DNA from: Ignavibacteriales bacterium
Lineage (GTDB): Bacteria > Bacteroidota > Ignavibacteria > Ignavibacteriales > Ignavibacteriaceae
Assembly: GCA_016707285.1 (NCBI GenBank)
Contig: JADJIA010000009.1
Span: forward strand, 1-64,000
Direction of reading: 5' to 3'
DNA length: 64,000 nucleotides
In this document: piece after piece, positions 16,822 through 24,763 of the stretch
How the letters are laid out: each line of letters opens with the position of its first letter
How positions within the stretch are numbered: the first letter of the stretch is position 1
The notes under the pieces: model-generated
What the model saw: the letters and a program-made list of their open reading frames with translations, nothing else
Databases searched by the model: none
Told to the model about the DNA's origin: nothing
Translations under genes and position numbers: made by a program

Positions 16822-18096
16822 TTAATCTTTAATTTGCATTAATTCAAAGTATTTGCCCAAATATTTGGGATTTTTCCCTTTTGGATGCGCAAAGATTTGT
16901 GCCTCCTTTGGATCGTAACCAATTCCGGCTGCAAAGATCACCGGACTCTGTGAATTGTTGGATATCAGGTTACCAATATTAACCACGGTAGAGATCATAT
17001 CCAACACCACCATCGTTTCTTTTTCAATCCTCACATCAGGAATAAAGTTAATACTATCAAGCGGAAAGAGCAGATATTCCGTTTTTTCAAAATCTTCCGT
17101 TCGTGTACAATGAACCACATTAAAACTTGCAGTATCAAAATTAAATCTGCTGTTTAACAGTTTATTATAAATTTTAAGCTGCCTGTCTCCTACGCTTTTT
17201 GCAATTATTCGACAGGTTCCAAGACTGTATCTCTTTTTTGTATTAAAGCAAAGAAGAGTTTCAACAGGTTTGCCAAAAACTTTCTCAATCAGCTCTGTAA
17301 ATCCATCAACTTCGAGGAACAACCCTTCGTTTTTTGCGATGTATTCTCTCTCCATGGCGGCGAACTCAGACCTTGGCGGGATTACAATCTTCTTTACCGA
17401 AGGTTTTTCCCTTTTGATTAAGTCAACTTTTTGAATTAGATCTCCAATTTTTTTACTGTTTTTGAAGGTCTTGAATGCGCCTGTGAAAACAAATCCGGGA
17501 TCTACAGGGATGTGAGTGATTAGCGATATTGTTGCAACTATCGCTGCAAACTGCAGTGAGTCACCATTAATTTCATAAACAGATTCAGTCTGAAACCGCC
17601 CGGAAGTTGCAGGATTTGAATAACAAGTGTAGATGTGACCCCAATTCAAAACTGTAACATCACTCCCTTTTACTTCCTCTGCGGAAATGTGTTTATGAAG
17701 ATATTGCCACAGTAATAACAACAGGGTTAAAAGGCCACTCCTTGTTTCATCATTTGTTTTAAATTTGATAAGATCATCAGAGTTTTTTGCTTCGATGTCC
17801 TTCACTTCCAAAACAACCAGACTGCTCCCTGTCTCGTTGTATCCGGGAAAACAGGCTCGTCCAATAAAATGGTTATGGTCAATCTCCGGTAATGGTGAAT
17901 CAAATATCTTCTCGAGACGGGCTTTCGTTTTTTTATCCATTGCCGCCAATACATCATTTAAAGCAAGCAATTTTTTAAGTTGAGTCCGGATTTCGAGTTT
18001 CTCTAATTCGGGGCTTGAATCGTAGAGCTTTAGACATGTATCAACTGCTGAAAAAAAAGCTCCTTTTTTCAAACACTCCTTAATCTCCTCTACCAT
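16822..18096 (-). CDS. Lon-protease-like protein of the type III operon (candidate CRISPR-associated protease)
   Basis: A 424-residue protein that I recognise only through its middle. Residues 175-240 align with the Lon protease core: NGDSLQFAAIVATISL matches GPSAGxAxATALxSxLT with Ser180 at the nucleophile position; VDPGFVFTGAF matches the TGE segment; KKIGDLIQK and KKIVIPP match GGLKEK and KTVxIP. The partner lysine of the Ser-Lys dyad aligns with Ile221; the nearest lysine is Lys223. Residues 1-75 are helical. Residues 250-424 (FPLDSINFIPDV, SPVIFAAGIGYDPKEAQIFA) are unassigned and could be the ligand sensor. The stop is 59 bp before cas10 and the start abuts the preceding gene. By analogy with the SAVED-Lon protease CalpL, it may be switched on by Cas10-made cyclic oligoadenylate. 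An inactive Lon fold is the alternative. Confidence 0.55.
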   Translation of the reverse strand: MVEEIKECLKKGAFFSAVDTCLKLYDSSPELEKLEIRTQLKKLLALNDVLAAMDKKTKARLEKIFDSPLPEIDHNHFIGRACFPGYNETGSSLVVLEVKDIEAKNSDDLIKFKTNDETRSGLLTLLLLLWQYLHKHISAEEVKGSDVTVLNWGHIYTCYSNPATSGRFQTESVYEINGDSLQFAAIVATISLITHIPVDPGFVFTGAFKTFKNSKKIGDLIQKVDLIKREKPSVKKIVIPPRSEFAAMEREYIAKNEGLFLEVDGFTELIEKVFGKPVETLLCFNTKKRYSLGTCRIIAKSVGDRQLKIYNKLLNSRFNFDTASFNVVHCTRTEDFEKTEYLLFPLDSINFIPDVRIEKETMVVLDMISTVVNIGNLISNNSQSPVIFAAGIGYDPKEAQIFAHPKGKNPKYLGKYFELMQIKD

Positions 18097-19293
18097 CTAT
18101 TGTCCATCAATTGTTATTGAGAAATCAGCTGACAGCAGTTCTTTTCCCTCACTCGTGATTTCAATAGTGAAAATGCCGCTTTTAAAGTCTTTATAAAATG
18201 AGAAAAAGTACTCGTCAGGCTTGTTTTCAGGTATCTCAAGAACCATTTTGTTTTCGCTTCTGCTTGTAACTTTAAATGTGAAAAGAGCAGGACAAGCTTC
18301 TTTTGTTACCACTACATTGAAGTAGTAACCATGTTCTTTATACTCATTTACGGCAATTGATATCCTGGTGTCCCGATAGAGGAAATATCTTTCCTCAGGT
18401 TCAATATCAGCTACCATTACAGTTACAGTTGAAGCCGCCAGGCTATATTTTTGCCTGTCATAAATCTGCTTCGAAACAACAACAATCCCCAATCCCTCCA
18501 AATATGCCATCATATCTTCAACGGGTTCAGAGATGATCTGCGAATTTTGGAACTCGATTTTTTTGTATTCTACAATCGAAGATTCCGGGTTATAGTGTTC
18601 AGATCCGGTGAGGGTATTGCTTAGCAGTTCATAATCGTGCCCCATCTTTTGTGTATAGAAGTAGAGGTTGAGAAGTTTTTCAGTCTCTTCTTCGTTCAGG
18701 GTACCAAAATAGTTAGCGAGATTTGAACAAAGGGTAGTGGAATTGATCTCGGTCATGATCATAAATTCCACATCGAGAATTGAATTTTCCGATGGGAATA
18801 TCAAGTCGTATTGATTCGCAAATTCAGTGTGCATCGAAACAGGAAGGTATTCCACAAATTGATCATCGACAGCAAGCCTTAAACCGGTCGGCTGTTTTTC
18901 AAGAACCTCTGAAAGGGACAGAGGGTTGGTGAGAATGAAGATATACTGTGTTTGCGCAATTGGAAGGTATGAATTCCGGGGGGCACCATTCAGGAATTGA
19001 GAGATTGACCATATCTGTCCGGCAGCGGGTTCAACATCCTGATCTTCATGAAGGTCACGGGAAGCAGGTACACTATACATTTGAGCTATACTCATAAGCC
19101 GCTCAACCCTCGAATCTCCGGGTTTGGTGAGAAGATTTTCGCTTGCAAATTTAAGTTTTTCCGAGTTTTCCGGAAGATTCATCAACGATTCAACAATTTT
19201 TCTTTCAGTTTCTGATGCCCTTCCATTCAAATAGTCTTGAATCAGATATTCAGGCAGTTCTCTAAGCGTTGTGTTTGTGAGCACCGGGTTCAT
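18097..19293 (-). CDS. Anti-sigma-like/MazF-like multidomain protein of the type III operon
   Basis: A 398-residue protein of unrecognised full-length family. Residues 10-55 (ELPEYLIQDYLNGRASETER, then KIVESLMNLPENSEKL) resemble the short helical start of anti-sigma factors. Residues 91-195 have a MazF/PemK-like order: AGQIWSISQF, a YIFILTNP strand, DDQFVEYLPVS and a LDVEFMIMTEIN strand. Residues 290-398 are beta-rich (VTVMVADIEPEERYFLYRD, FSFYKDFKSGIFTIEIT) like a sensor or Ig-type domain. Its stop is directly followed by the Lon-like start (18097/18096), and its start overlaps the sigma-like gene by 4 bp. In CalpL-CalpT-CalpS systems, CalpT holds the sigma factor and is cut by the Lon protease; this gene has the matching position. 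That role is inference. Confidence 0.45.
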   Translation of the reverse strand: MNPVLTNTTLRELPEYLIQDYLNGRASETERKIVESLMNLPENSEKLKFASENLLTKPGDSRVERLMSIAQMYSVPASRDLHEDQDVEPAAGQIWSISQFLNGAPRNSYLPIAQTQYIFILTNPLSLSEVLEKQPTGLRLAVDDQFVEYLPVSMHTEFANQYDLIFPSENSILDVEFMIMTEINSTTLCSNLANYFGTLNEEETEKLLNLYFYTQKMGHDYELLSNTLTGSEHYNPESSIVEYKKIEFQNSQIISEPVEDMMAYLEGLGIVVVSKQIYDRQKYSLAASTVTVMVADIEPEERYFLYRDTRISIAVNEYKEHGYYFNVVVTKEACPALFTFKVTSRSENKMVLEIPENKPDEYFFSFYKDFKSGIFTIEITSEGKELLSADFSITIDGQ

Positions 19294-20474
19294 ATAACAA
19301 AATTCCTTCTATATACTTCGGATAATTGATCAATTGCTGCAAGCACATCATTATCATCAAAACCGTATCTGTCATCTTTTTTTATTTTATCCATTACCTG
19401 GTTAAATCCGATGAGGCAGTTATAATATGTTGCCTGGCTAACTTGCAAAATTTCGATTATCCTGTTTTTAATCTCAAGTGGAATTGCTTTGTTGCTGTAT
19501 CCACCACAGAGAAATGTTAATATAAATGCGTTAAATTCGTTTGGATTGAGCCTTTTCAGGAGGAGACCTATCAGAAGTTGCACATCTTCAGTTATCTCTT
19601 CCTCATCCTCGTCGATCAGTTTTTTAACAACCTTTAAATCAGTCACCAATATAACCTTCTGATCAGAACCAATCGGCTCGAAATCCAAAGATATAGAGTG
19701 AGAAAAAGAAGAATTTTCCAATTCTGAATTGAGGAGATCATTTTCGGCATCATCCTCTTCATCAGAGGGTTCATCATCAGGTGCTGCATATCGTGGTGAG
19801 GCTGTAATATTGAATGCCTCATCTTCAATTTCACTCTCTTCTTCGTCAGGTTTTTCGAAAATTCCGGTTGTGTTATCATATTTTTCAAAATATCCGGCGA
19901 TGTCATCAATCAGTTCGTAGTACCACGCCTTTTCTCTTTTCTCCAGTTGATTTATTACTGTTTGAAGTGATAAGACCTTTGCGTCAACATTCAGAAAATT
20001 TTTGGTAAAATATTTTTCACATTCTGAAAGGTCGGTTTGTTTTATCAAAGAGATCGATTTGGAATCCCGCTTGTTGTTTGTGGTCTGCGTTTTTATTATT
20101 CGGGCTTTTTCAAGTTTTTCGATTATTGTGTCGAGAGCGTAGCGGGCATGTTTTTTACTTTCAGCCATAAATTTGGTATTGTAATACTGCTTTATCAAAA
20201 AATTTATGGTTCTTTTTATTGAATCATCATCAGGCTGTCGTGCCAAAAGGGAGAGTCCATAATCATCAAGTTTATCGAGGATAAATTGATCTTCAAATTC
20301 CTCGATGAAGGTGCCTTCCGCAGTAAATCCAAAGTTTTCAAAATAGTTTGATCTAACTTTCCTTACCGAAAGGAAATAACTGTCGATCAGGTCTGCGATA
20401 ACTCTAAACATCAAAGGTTCTTTTGGAACTCCGGTTTTATACCAATCGATAAAACCATCTCGTAGTTTACCCAT
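19290..20474 (-). CDS. Sigma-factor-like protein of the type III operon
   Basis: A 394-residue protein not recognised as a whole. The N-terminal 130 residues are helical, with FEDQFILDKLDDYGLSLLAR and IKRTINFLIKQYYNTKF, resembling a divergent sigma-70 region 2. A strongly acidic, low-complexity linker follows (about 208-265, rich in E, D and S). Residues 300-360 (LLKRLNPNEFNAFILTFLCG, then IIEILQVSQATYYNCLIGFN) look like a region-4 helix-turn-helix, where sigma factors have a RLP-E-R-x-V-F-LR pattern and a VSxATVxxRLxRAxxxL helix. It overlaps the anti-sigma-like gene by 4 bp and follows the MazF-like gene directly. I infer an alternative sigma factor held by its neighbour. A DNA-binding adaptor without sigma function is possible. 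Confidence 0.4.
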   Translation of the reverse strand: MGKLRDGFIDWYKTGVPKEPLMFRVIADLIDSYFLSVRKVRSNYFENFGFTAEGTFIEEFEDQFILDKLDDYGLSLLARQPDDDSIKRTINFLIKQYYNTKFMAESKKHARYALDTIIEKLEKARIIKTQTTNNKRDSKSISLIKQTDLSECEKYFTKNFLNVDAKVLSLQTVINQLEKREKAWYYELIDDIAGYFEKYDNTTGIFEKPDEEESEIEDEAFNITASPRYAAPDDEPSDEEDDAENDLLNSELENSSFSHSISLDFEPIGSDQKVILVTDLKVVKKLIDEDEEEITEDVQLLIGLLLKRLNPNEFNAFILTFLCGGYSNKAIPLEIKNRIIEILQVSQATYYNCLIGFNQVMDKIKKDDRYGFDDNDVLAAIDQLSEVYRRNFVI

Positions 20475-20915
20475 CTAAGGCCTTCCTTTCCTGCTGAATT
20501 GAAACCTGATATACTCTCTCCTTGCTTTCAACACCTCTTCTCTTTTATCATCCAATAACGCACCACGAAGATGAGTAACAGGCTCTTCAAAAAGCTTCTC
20601 CAATTCCACCTGTTTGGGTAATCGAATAATGGCATAAGATTGCAAATTAAGATTTTCATCTTCATAAGGTTTAAGATTTGAGTCTTGGGAAAGATTGAGG
20701 GGGACAATATTTTTGGTGCTGTAGCACTTTGTGCTGATGGGTATCACCGTAACAGCCCCGATATTCAGGAGCTTTTCAGTAACATTAGTTGTAAAGTGTG
20801 TGGGACTTTCTGCGTGCCCAAACTTCAGAATTGTATAGTGTATCTTGTACACATTTCCCGGAATTACGAAACCTGTGACATTCAGTAACTCCCTTTGACG
20901 CTCTGTGAGATCCAT
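20475..20915 (-). CDS. MazF/PemK-like small protein, first gene of the type III operon
   Basis: A 146-residue protein. GFVIPGNVYKIHYTI near 16-30, AVTVIPIST near 54-62 and LQSYAIIRLPKQVELEKLF near 91-109 follow the beta-barrel order of MazF/PemK toxins (start GDIV, VTVVPITS, SYV..DQL). The key toxin arginines and the usual antitoxin partner are not evident. The stop abuts the start of the sigma-like gene (20475/20474), so all four ancillary genes are coupled to each other and to cas10. Upstream (20916-21050) is AT-rich spacer and should hold the operon promoter; a TTGTTT and a TAAATATTTG word lie near 20955-20990, but I cannot fix a start site. Toxin activity is unproven. Confidence 0.45.
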   Translation of the reverse strand: MDLTERQRELLNVTGFVIPGNVYKIHYTILKFGHAESPTHFTTNVTEKLLNIGAVTVIPISTKCYSTKNIVPLNLSQDSNLKPYEDENLNLQSYAIIRLPKQVELEKLFEEPVTHLRGALLDDKREEVLKARREYIRFQFSRKGRP

Positions 20916-21161
20916 ACTTCTCCACCGTGTTGTGTGTCATTTGTAAGTTTAACGGCAAATATTTATTTCATAACCACCGAAACAACTCTATTTTTTTACT
21001 CGTGTAAATTAATGATATTCTTACAATTCTCACTAATAAAAATCGCATTGTTTAATAATGAATTAATCCGATCTGCAAACAAGAACCAATAGCCTTTCGG
21101 TCTTATCCACCGGAGGAAATCAGGTTTTTCTTTGAGTGTCATTTAAAAATTAATTTAAAAA

Positions 21162-21195
21162 AAAGGCTGCCCCTTTTGGAGACAGCCTTTTTATC
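21162..21195 (-). terminator. Rho-independent terminator of the DUF5916 gene (possibly bidirectional)
   Basis: AAAGGCTG and CAGCCTTT form a stem around a 12-14-nt loop, with an A-run on the left and a T-run on the right. It is 15 bp after the stop of the minus-strand gene at 21210, and read from that gene the A-run becomes a T-run. Confidence 0.8.
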
Positions 21196-21209
21196 AATTT
21201 TAATTGGTT

Positions 21210-23861
21210 TTATAGCAAAGCTGCTGCGTTAAACCAGTAAGTCATTTTTACCATAAAGATGTTGTTCGCTTCGGAGTTGATCAGATTTGAAAAGCTTTTT
21301 CCCATCTGAAACTCACCGGGATCATCAAAATTGGTACGATCGTGACTCCAAACAAGGAAGAGAGTAGAACCGGGGAGGAATTCCCATCTGTAGATCAGGT
21401 TCAGACGAAGCGATTTGAAGTTAAAATCGGGATTTTCCATGACAAATGGATTTGCACCGCCACCGGGATTAACCACATATTCACCATTGGTTTCGTCAAA
21501 CTGAATGGTTGAACCTTTTGTGCCATACACCCTGTAATCCATTGTTTTTTCTCGTTCCAACTCTTTCAGGTTGGAATAACTTCCGATTGAAATGAATGGC
21601 TGAGCAAACAACTGAAGACTCATCGTAGGGGTGAAGGTGTAATCCAAACGAATTGTTGCAAAAAAAGTTCGCTGATCAAGTTCACCAAAGATGTACCTTG
21701 TGCCATATGTTGAAGTTGCGGCAGCATCATCATAACTTGTAACATATTGGGCTTTTTCACTGTTTACTTCGTATCCGGGATAGAATGTAAGCCGCAAAGC
21801 CTCACTTGCACGCCATGAGCCACCAAGCTGGAAATTATAATAAATACTTCCAAGATCGTCACCACCAAAATAGTAATCACCGTCCACCGTTAGAGAATTC
21901 CTGGTATCTGATGAGAAACCCATTGCCCCACCCCAGCCACTTGGCATTTTTGCAGTTGGTCCACCACGGGTATGCCTCGGATTAAATCTTTCAAGATCAA
22001 AACTGAAATTATATCTAAACTGGTAGAAATTAATGAAATTTATACTTCCGTTGGTGAAAAAGCCGTTTCCTTCTATCTCCCCATCAAAATTATAAGACTT
22101 AAAATGAGCTATATAAATGCTTTTAGAGCGAGAAAACGAATCTTTTTCATAGTCACGCAAGCCGAGAACAACATGACCATTGATGTAGTTACTCCGTGAT
22201 GAGAACCCAAGATCGTTAACATTAAAACCGGGTGAAAGGGCACCAATTGCGGTGTTTATGTAAAAATTGCCTTCTTGTTTGTTAAGTGCAATTCTTCCAC
22301 CCCATCCATTAAGTGAAGTGGCGTTTGTATCAAGTTTTGCATACCTTGAATCGGGTCTTTGGAATGCATGAATTGGCCTCTTTTGCAATTCGGTAATAAA
22401 TTCCTTCGAACCGTTGATCCCCGAAAACATAAAATATCCATTAACCACATATATCTTGGCTGAGTCGAGAGTTACCCATCCATCCATTCCTGCAGCATAA
22501 GAATTTTTGCTGAAAGCAGACTCTAAAGCAGGATCATCAAACTTTCTGATTAATGAAGTCCCCATAAAACCGAGTCCATAGCGTGAATCGTCAAATTCTT
22601 TCAGGCTTCTGAATACTGTGGCGTTTGCCAATGGCTCAACCTCGGTTTTGGTTGTAACTCCATTTGTGTATGATCTTGCATTCATCGAATTGGTGACTGC
22701 GTTAAGTGCATAAACCGACCATCCATCGGAGATTTTTCCTGTCAGTTTTGCGGCACCAAGAATCTGGGTATTTGTTGGATAGTCAACAAAATCACCATCG
22801 GCAGCAGAACCTGTTGGTGATTTACCAATTCTGCGGGAATAAAACATGTCGGGGTTGCCCCAGTTGATGCCCCAGTTGCTGTTGGTTCCACCATATCCAA
22901 AACTTAAGAGGTTTGAACCTTCGATAAAGAAGGGGCGTTTTTCATCAAAAAATGTTTCAAAAGAGGAGAGATTTAATACCGCAGGATCCACTTCCACCTG
23001 TCCAAAATCGGGATTAACAGTGAGGTCAAGCGTTAGATTGTTGTTGATTCCCCACTTTAAATCTGCACCAATGGATGTGCCATATTGATTCCCTTTGTAG
23101 AACGGATCGTTCCCGTCGTGGATCAAATATTGCGCTTTTGAAAGAACATAGGGCAAAACTTCGATGTTGGCGTTGTTTCCAATGTCTTCAAATCCTTTAA
23201 GTTCGGCGAATTTTTCAACAAATCCACTTTCACCTTTTTTCATAAGGATATAATAACACTCCTCACCCCTGCGGGCAATGCTTCTTTTGAAGTTGATTCC
23301 CCACTTCATGTTGCTTCTTTTATTAAATCTGAGTTGAGAGAATGGGATCTTCATTTCAACCGACCAGCCGTCGGCTGTTCTGGCAGTTTGTGCATCCCAA
23401 ACACCGTTCCATGAGTTATCATCCCAGTCTCTGTTGAAGAGGGTTCCGTCACCAACTGATCCACTGGGAGTGGCATAAAAATAGTATCCCGAGCGTTTAT
23501 CGTTGTAGGGATCGAGGAAAAGCATAAAATAATCGGATTGAACCCACTGATCTTTTCTTGAAAGAACAGTAACTATCGAATCGGGGTCAGTGTCGTAACA
23601 GTGAGCTGCCACATAAAAAGCTTCATCATCGTAAGTAACTTTGATTGCAGTTTTTTGTGTGGAGATTTTGCCTTCTTCGGGGTCACGCTGGAAAAAATCG
23701 TAAACCTGCATATCTTTCCATACAGATTCATCAAGCCTGCCATCGATATTGATGGGTTGCGTTGTTTTGGTAATTTGAATGTCTTTTGAACCTTTTATTC
23801 CGCTTGCCTGTGCGGATACTGCTGCGATTAAAAAGAAGCAGAGTAGAAAGTATCTTCTCAT
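21210..23861 (-). CDS. DUF5916 outer-membrane protein with N-terminal carbohydrate-binding-like domain
   Basis: An 883-residue secreted protein: signal peptide MRRYFLLCFFLIAAVSAQA, then a CBM9/DOMON-like domain (about 35-215) with PINIDGRLDESVWKDMQ, YVAAHCYDTDP and GWSVEMKIPFSQLRF, then a large beta-rich barrel with the DUF5916 signatures EVLPYVLSKAQY, LDLTVNPDFGQVEVDPAVLN and ETFFDEKRPFFIEGSNLLSF. The aromatic C-terminus (FMVKMTYWFNAAALL) fits an outer-membrane barrel. Proteins of this group are common in Bacteroidota, and the substrate is unknown. It is monocistronic, starts 244 bp after the TOPRIM gene and ends in a clear terminator, so it is not part of the CRISPR operon. Confidence 0.85.
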   Translation of the reverse strand: MRRYFLLCFFLIAAVSAQASGIKGSKDIQITKTTQPINIDGRLDESVWKDMQVYDFFQRDPEEGKISTQKTAIKVTYDDEAFYVAAHCYDTDPDSIVTVLSRKDQWVQSDYFMLFLDPYNDKRSGYYFYATPSGSVGDGTLFNRDWDDNSWNGVWDAQTARTADGWSVEMKIPFSQLRFNKRSNMKWGINFKRSIARRGEECYYILMKKGESGFVEKFAELKGFEDIGNNANIEVLPYVLSKAQYLIHDGNDPFYKGNQYGTSIGADLKWGINNNLTLDLTVNPDFGQVEVDPAVLNLSSFETFFDEKRPFFIEGSNLLSFGYGGTNSNWGINWGNPDMFYSRRIGKSPTGSAADGDFVDYPTNTQILGAAKLTGKISDGWSVYALNAVTNSMNARSYTNGVTTKTEVEPLANATVFRSLKEFDDSRYGLGFMGTSLIRKFDDPALESAFSKNSYAAGMDGWVTLDSAKIYVVNGYFMFSGINGSKEFITELQKRPIHAFQRPDSRYAKLDTNATSLNGWGGRIALNKQEGNFYINTAIGALSPGFNVNDLGFSSRSNYINGHVVLGLRDYEKDSFSRSKSIYIAHFKSYNFDGEIEGNGFFTNGSINFINFYQFRYNFSFDLERFNPRHTRGGPTAKMPSGWGGAMGFSSDTRNSLTVDGDYYFGGDDLGSIYYNFQLGGSWRASEALRLTFYPGYEVNSEKAQYVTSYDDAAATSTYGTRYIFGELDQRTFFATIRLDYTFTPTMSLQLFAQPFISIGSYSNLKELEREKTMDYRVYGTKGSTIQFDETNGEYVVNPGGGANPFVMENPDFNFKSLRLNLIYRWEFLPGSTLFLVWSHDRTNFDDPGEFQMGKSFSNLINSEANNIFMVKMTYWFNAAALL

Positions 23862-24105
23862 TTAATGGATTCCTGATTGTTTGTCTAATTAGACCGGAGG
23901 AAATAAAAATAGTTGTGCGAATATTGTCTTGAACGGGGGCAGATTTCGTCGATTAATGATGAGTGGTGAATTATGGGGATGAGGAGCGGAAAATGTAGCC
24001 CCGGATTGGAACAAAAACAAGGAAGATAATAAGAACAGTGGACGCGGAAACACGCAGATTGAATGTTGCGGAACGCGAATGAGACTAATTTTTACACAGA
24101 AGTTT

Positions 24106-24759
24106 TTAGTCGAGAACACCTCGCAGTTTGTCCCTGAAATAATTAAAACTTGGGGAAGAATTATTTGTTATATCCATGTTCGGGCTGATTTTTTCTGCCC
24201 AATTTGATTTTTCTTTGCCTACTGCTTGCCACCCTTTTTTTGAAAGTGATGCAGAACCTCCGGCGTAAATAGCATCTGCCAGTTTCTCCCATGTTCCACA
24301 TATAGAATCATTGTGATAACCATCAAGGATCGAAGTTTTGGCGTTTGGATAGGCGGATTTAATTGCATCTATATCACCCAGGAACCAGGCTTCCCCCTCC
24401 TCAATGGCGATACAAAATCCGGTTATTGGCCTTGGATCACAACTTTCGAGAATTGCTAATAATTCCTCTCGATACTTCTTCAAACATTTATCATCCAAAT
24501 CACAAACAACTATCAAAACCGCTGGATAATCAGTTGGATAAGTATTAAAAGTTTTACCATATCCTCTAATTAGCTTTGGGAGATTATTAAGGAGCATTTT
24601 ATTCCTCGGATCCCTTGAATTTGAGAGATTCTTGGGGATATGACCTATACCTTTATAAGGGTGTACAGTGCAGGTGTGATTTTCACCAATTATCTTTGGA
24701 ACAAGTATCTCCAGGGCTCGTTTACCGGACTCATCTTCAACAAGGATTTCAAAATGCAT
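24106..24759 (-). CDS. TOPRIM/DUF4276-like partner of the adjacent ATPase
   Basis: A 217-residue protein starting MHFEILVEDESGKRALEILV. The EILVEDESGKRAL segment (Glu8) and VLIVVCDLDDKC (Asp87, Asp89) are the glutamate and DxD elements of a TOPRIM-type metal site. The middle (GFCIAIEEGEAWFLGDIDAI) is typical of DUF4276 proteins. It begins 4 bp after the stop of the ATPase gene and is surely co-expressed with it. ATPase plus TOPRIM pairs (OLD, Gabija, PARIS-type) act in phage defence, with the TOPRIM protein as the nuclease effector. I infer that role here; the exact system name is not established. Confidence 0.65.
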   Translation of the reverse strand: MHFEILVEDESGKRALEILVPKIIGENHTCTVHPYKGIGHIPKNLSNSRDPRNKMLLNNLPKLIRGYGKTFNTYPTDYPAVLIVVCDLDDKCLKKYREELLAILESCDPRPITGFCIAIEEGEAWFLGDIDAIKSAYPNAKTSILDGYHNDSICGTWEKLADAIYAGGSASLSKKGWQAVGKEKSNWAEKISPNMDITNNSSPSFNYFRDKLRGVLD

Positions 24760-24763
24760 TTAA

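Noticed and set aside
23889..24119. Minus-strand 76-residue open frame between DUF5916 and TOPRIM genes
   Set aside because: Low-complexity composition over micro-repeats (GCGGAAACACGCAGA type), overlaps the end of the TOPRIM gene, and no family pattern.
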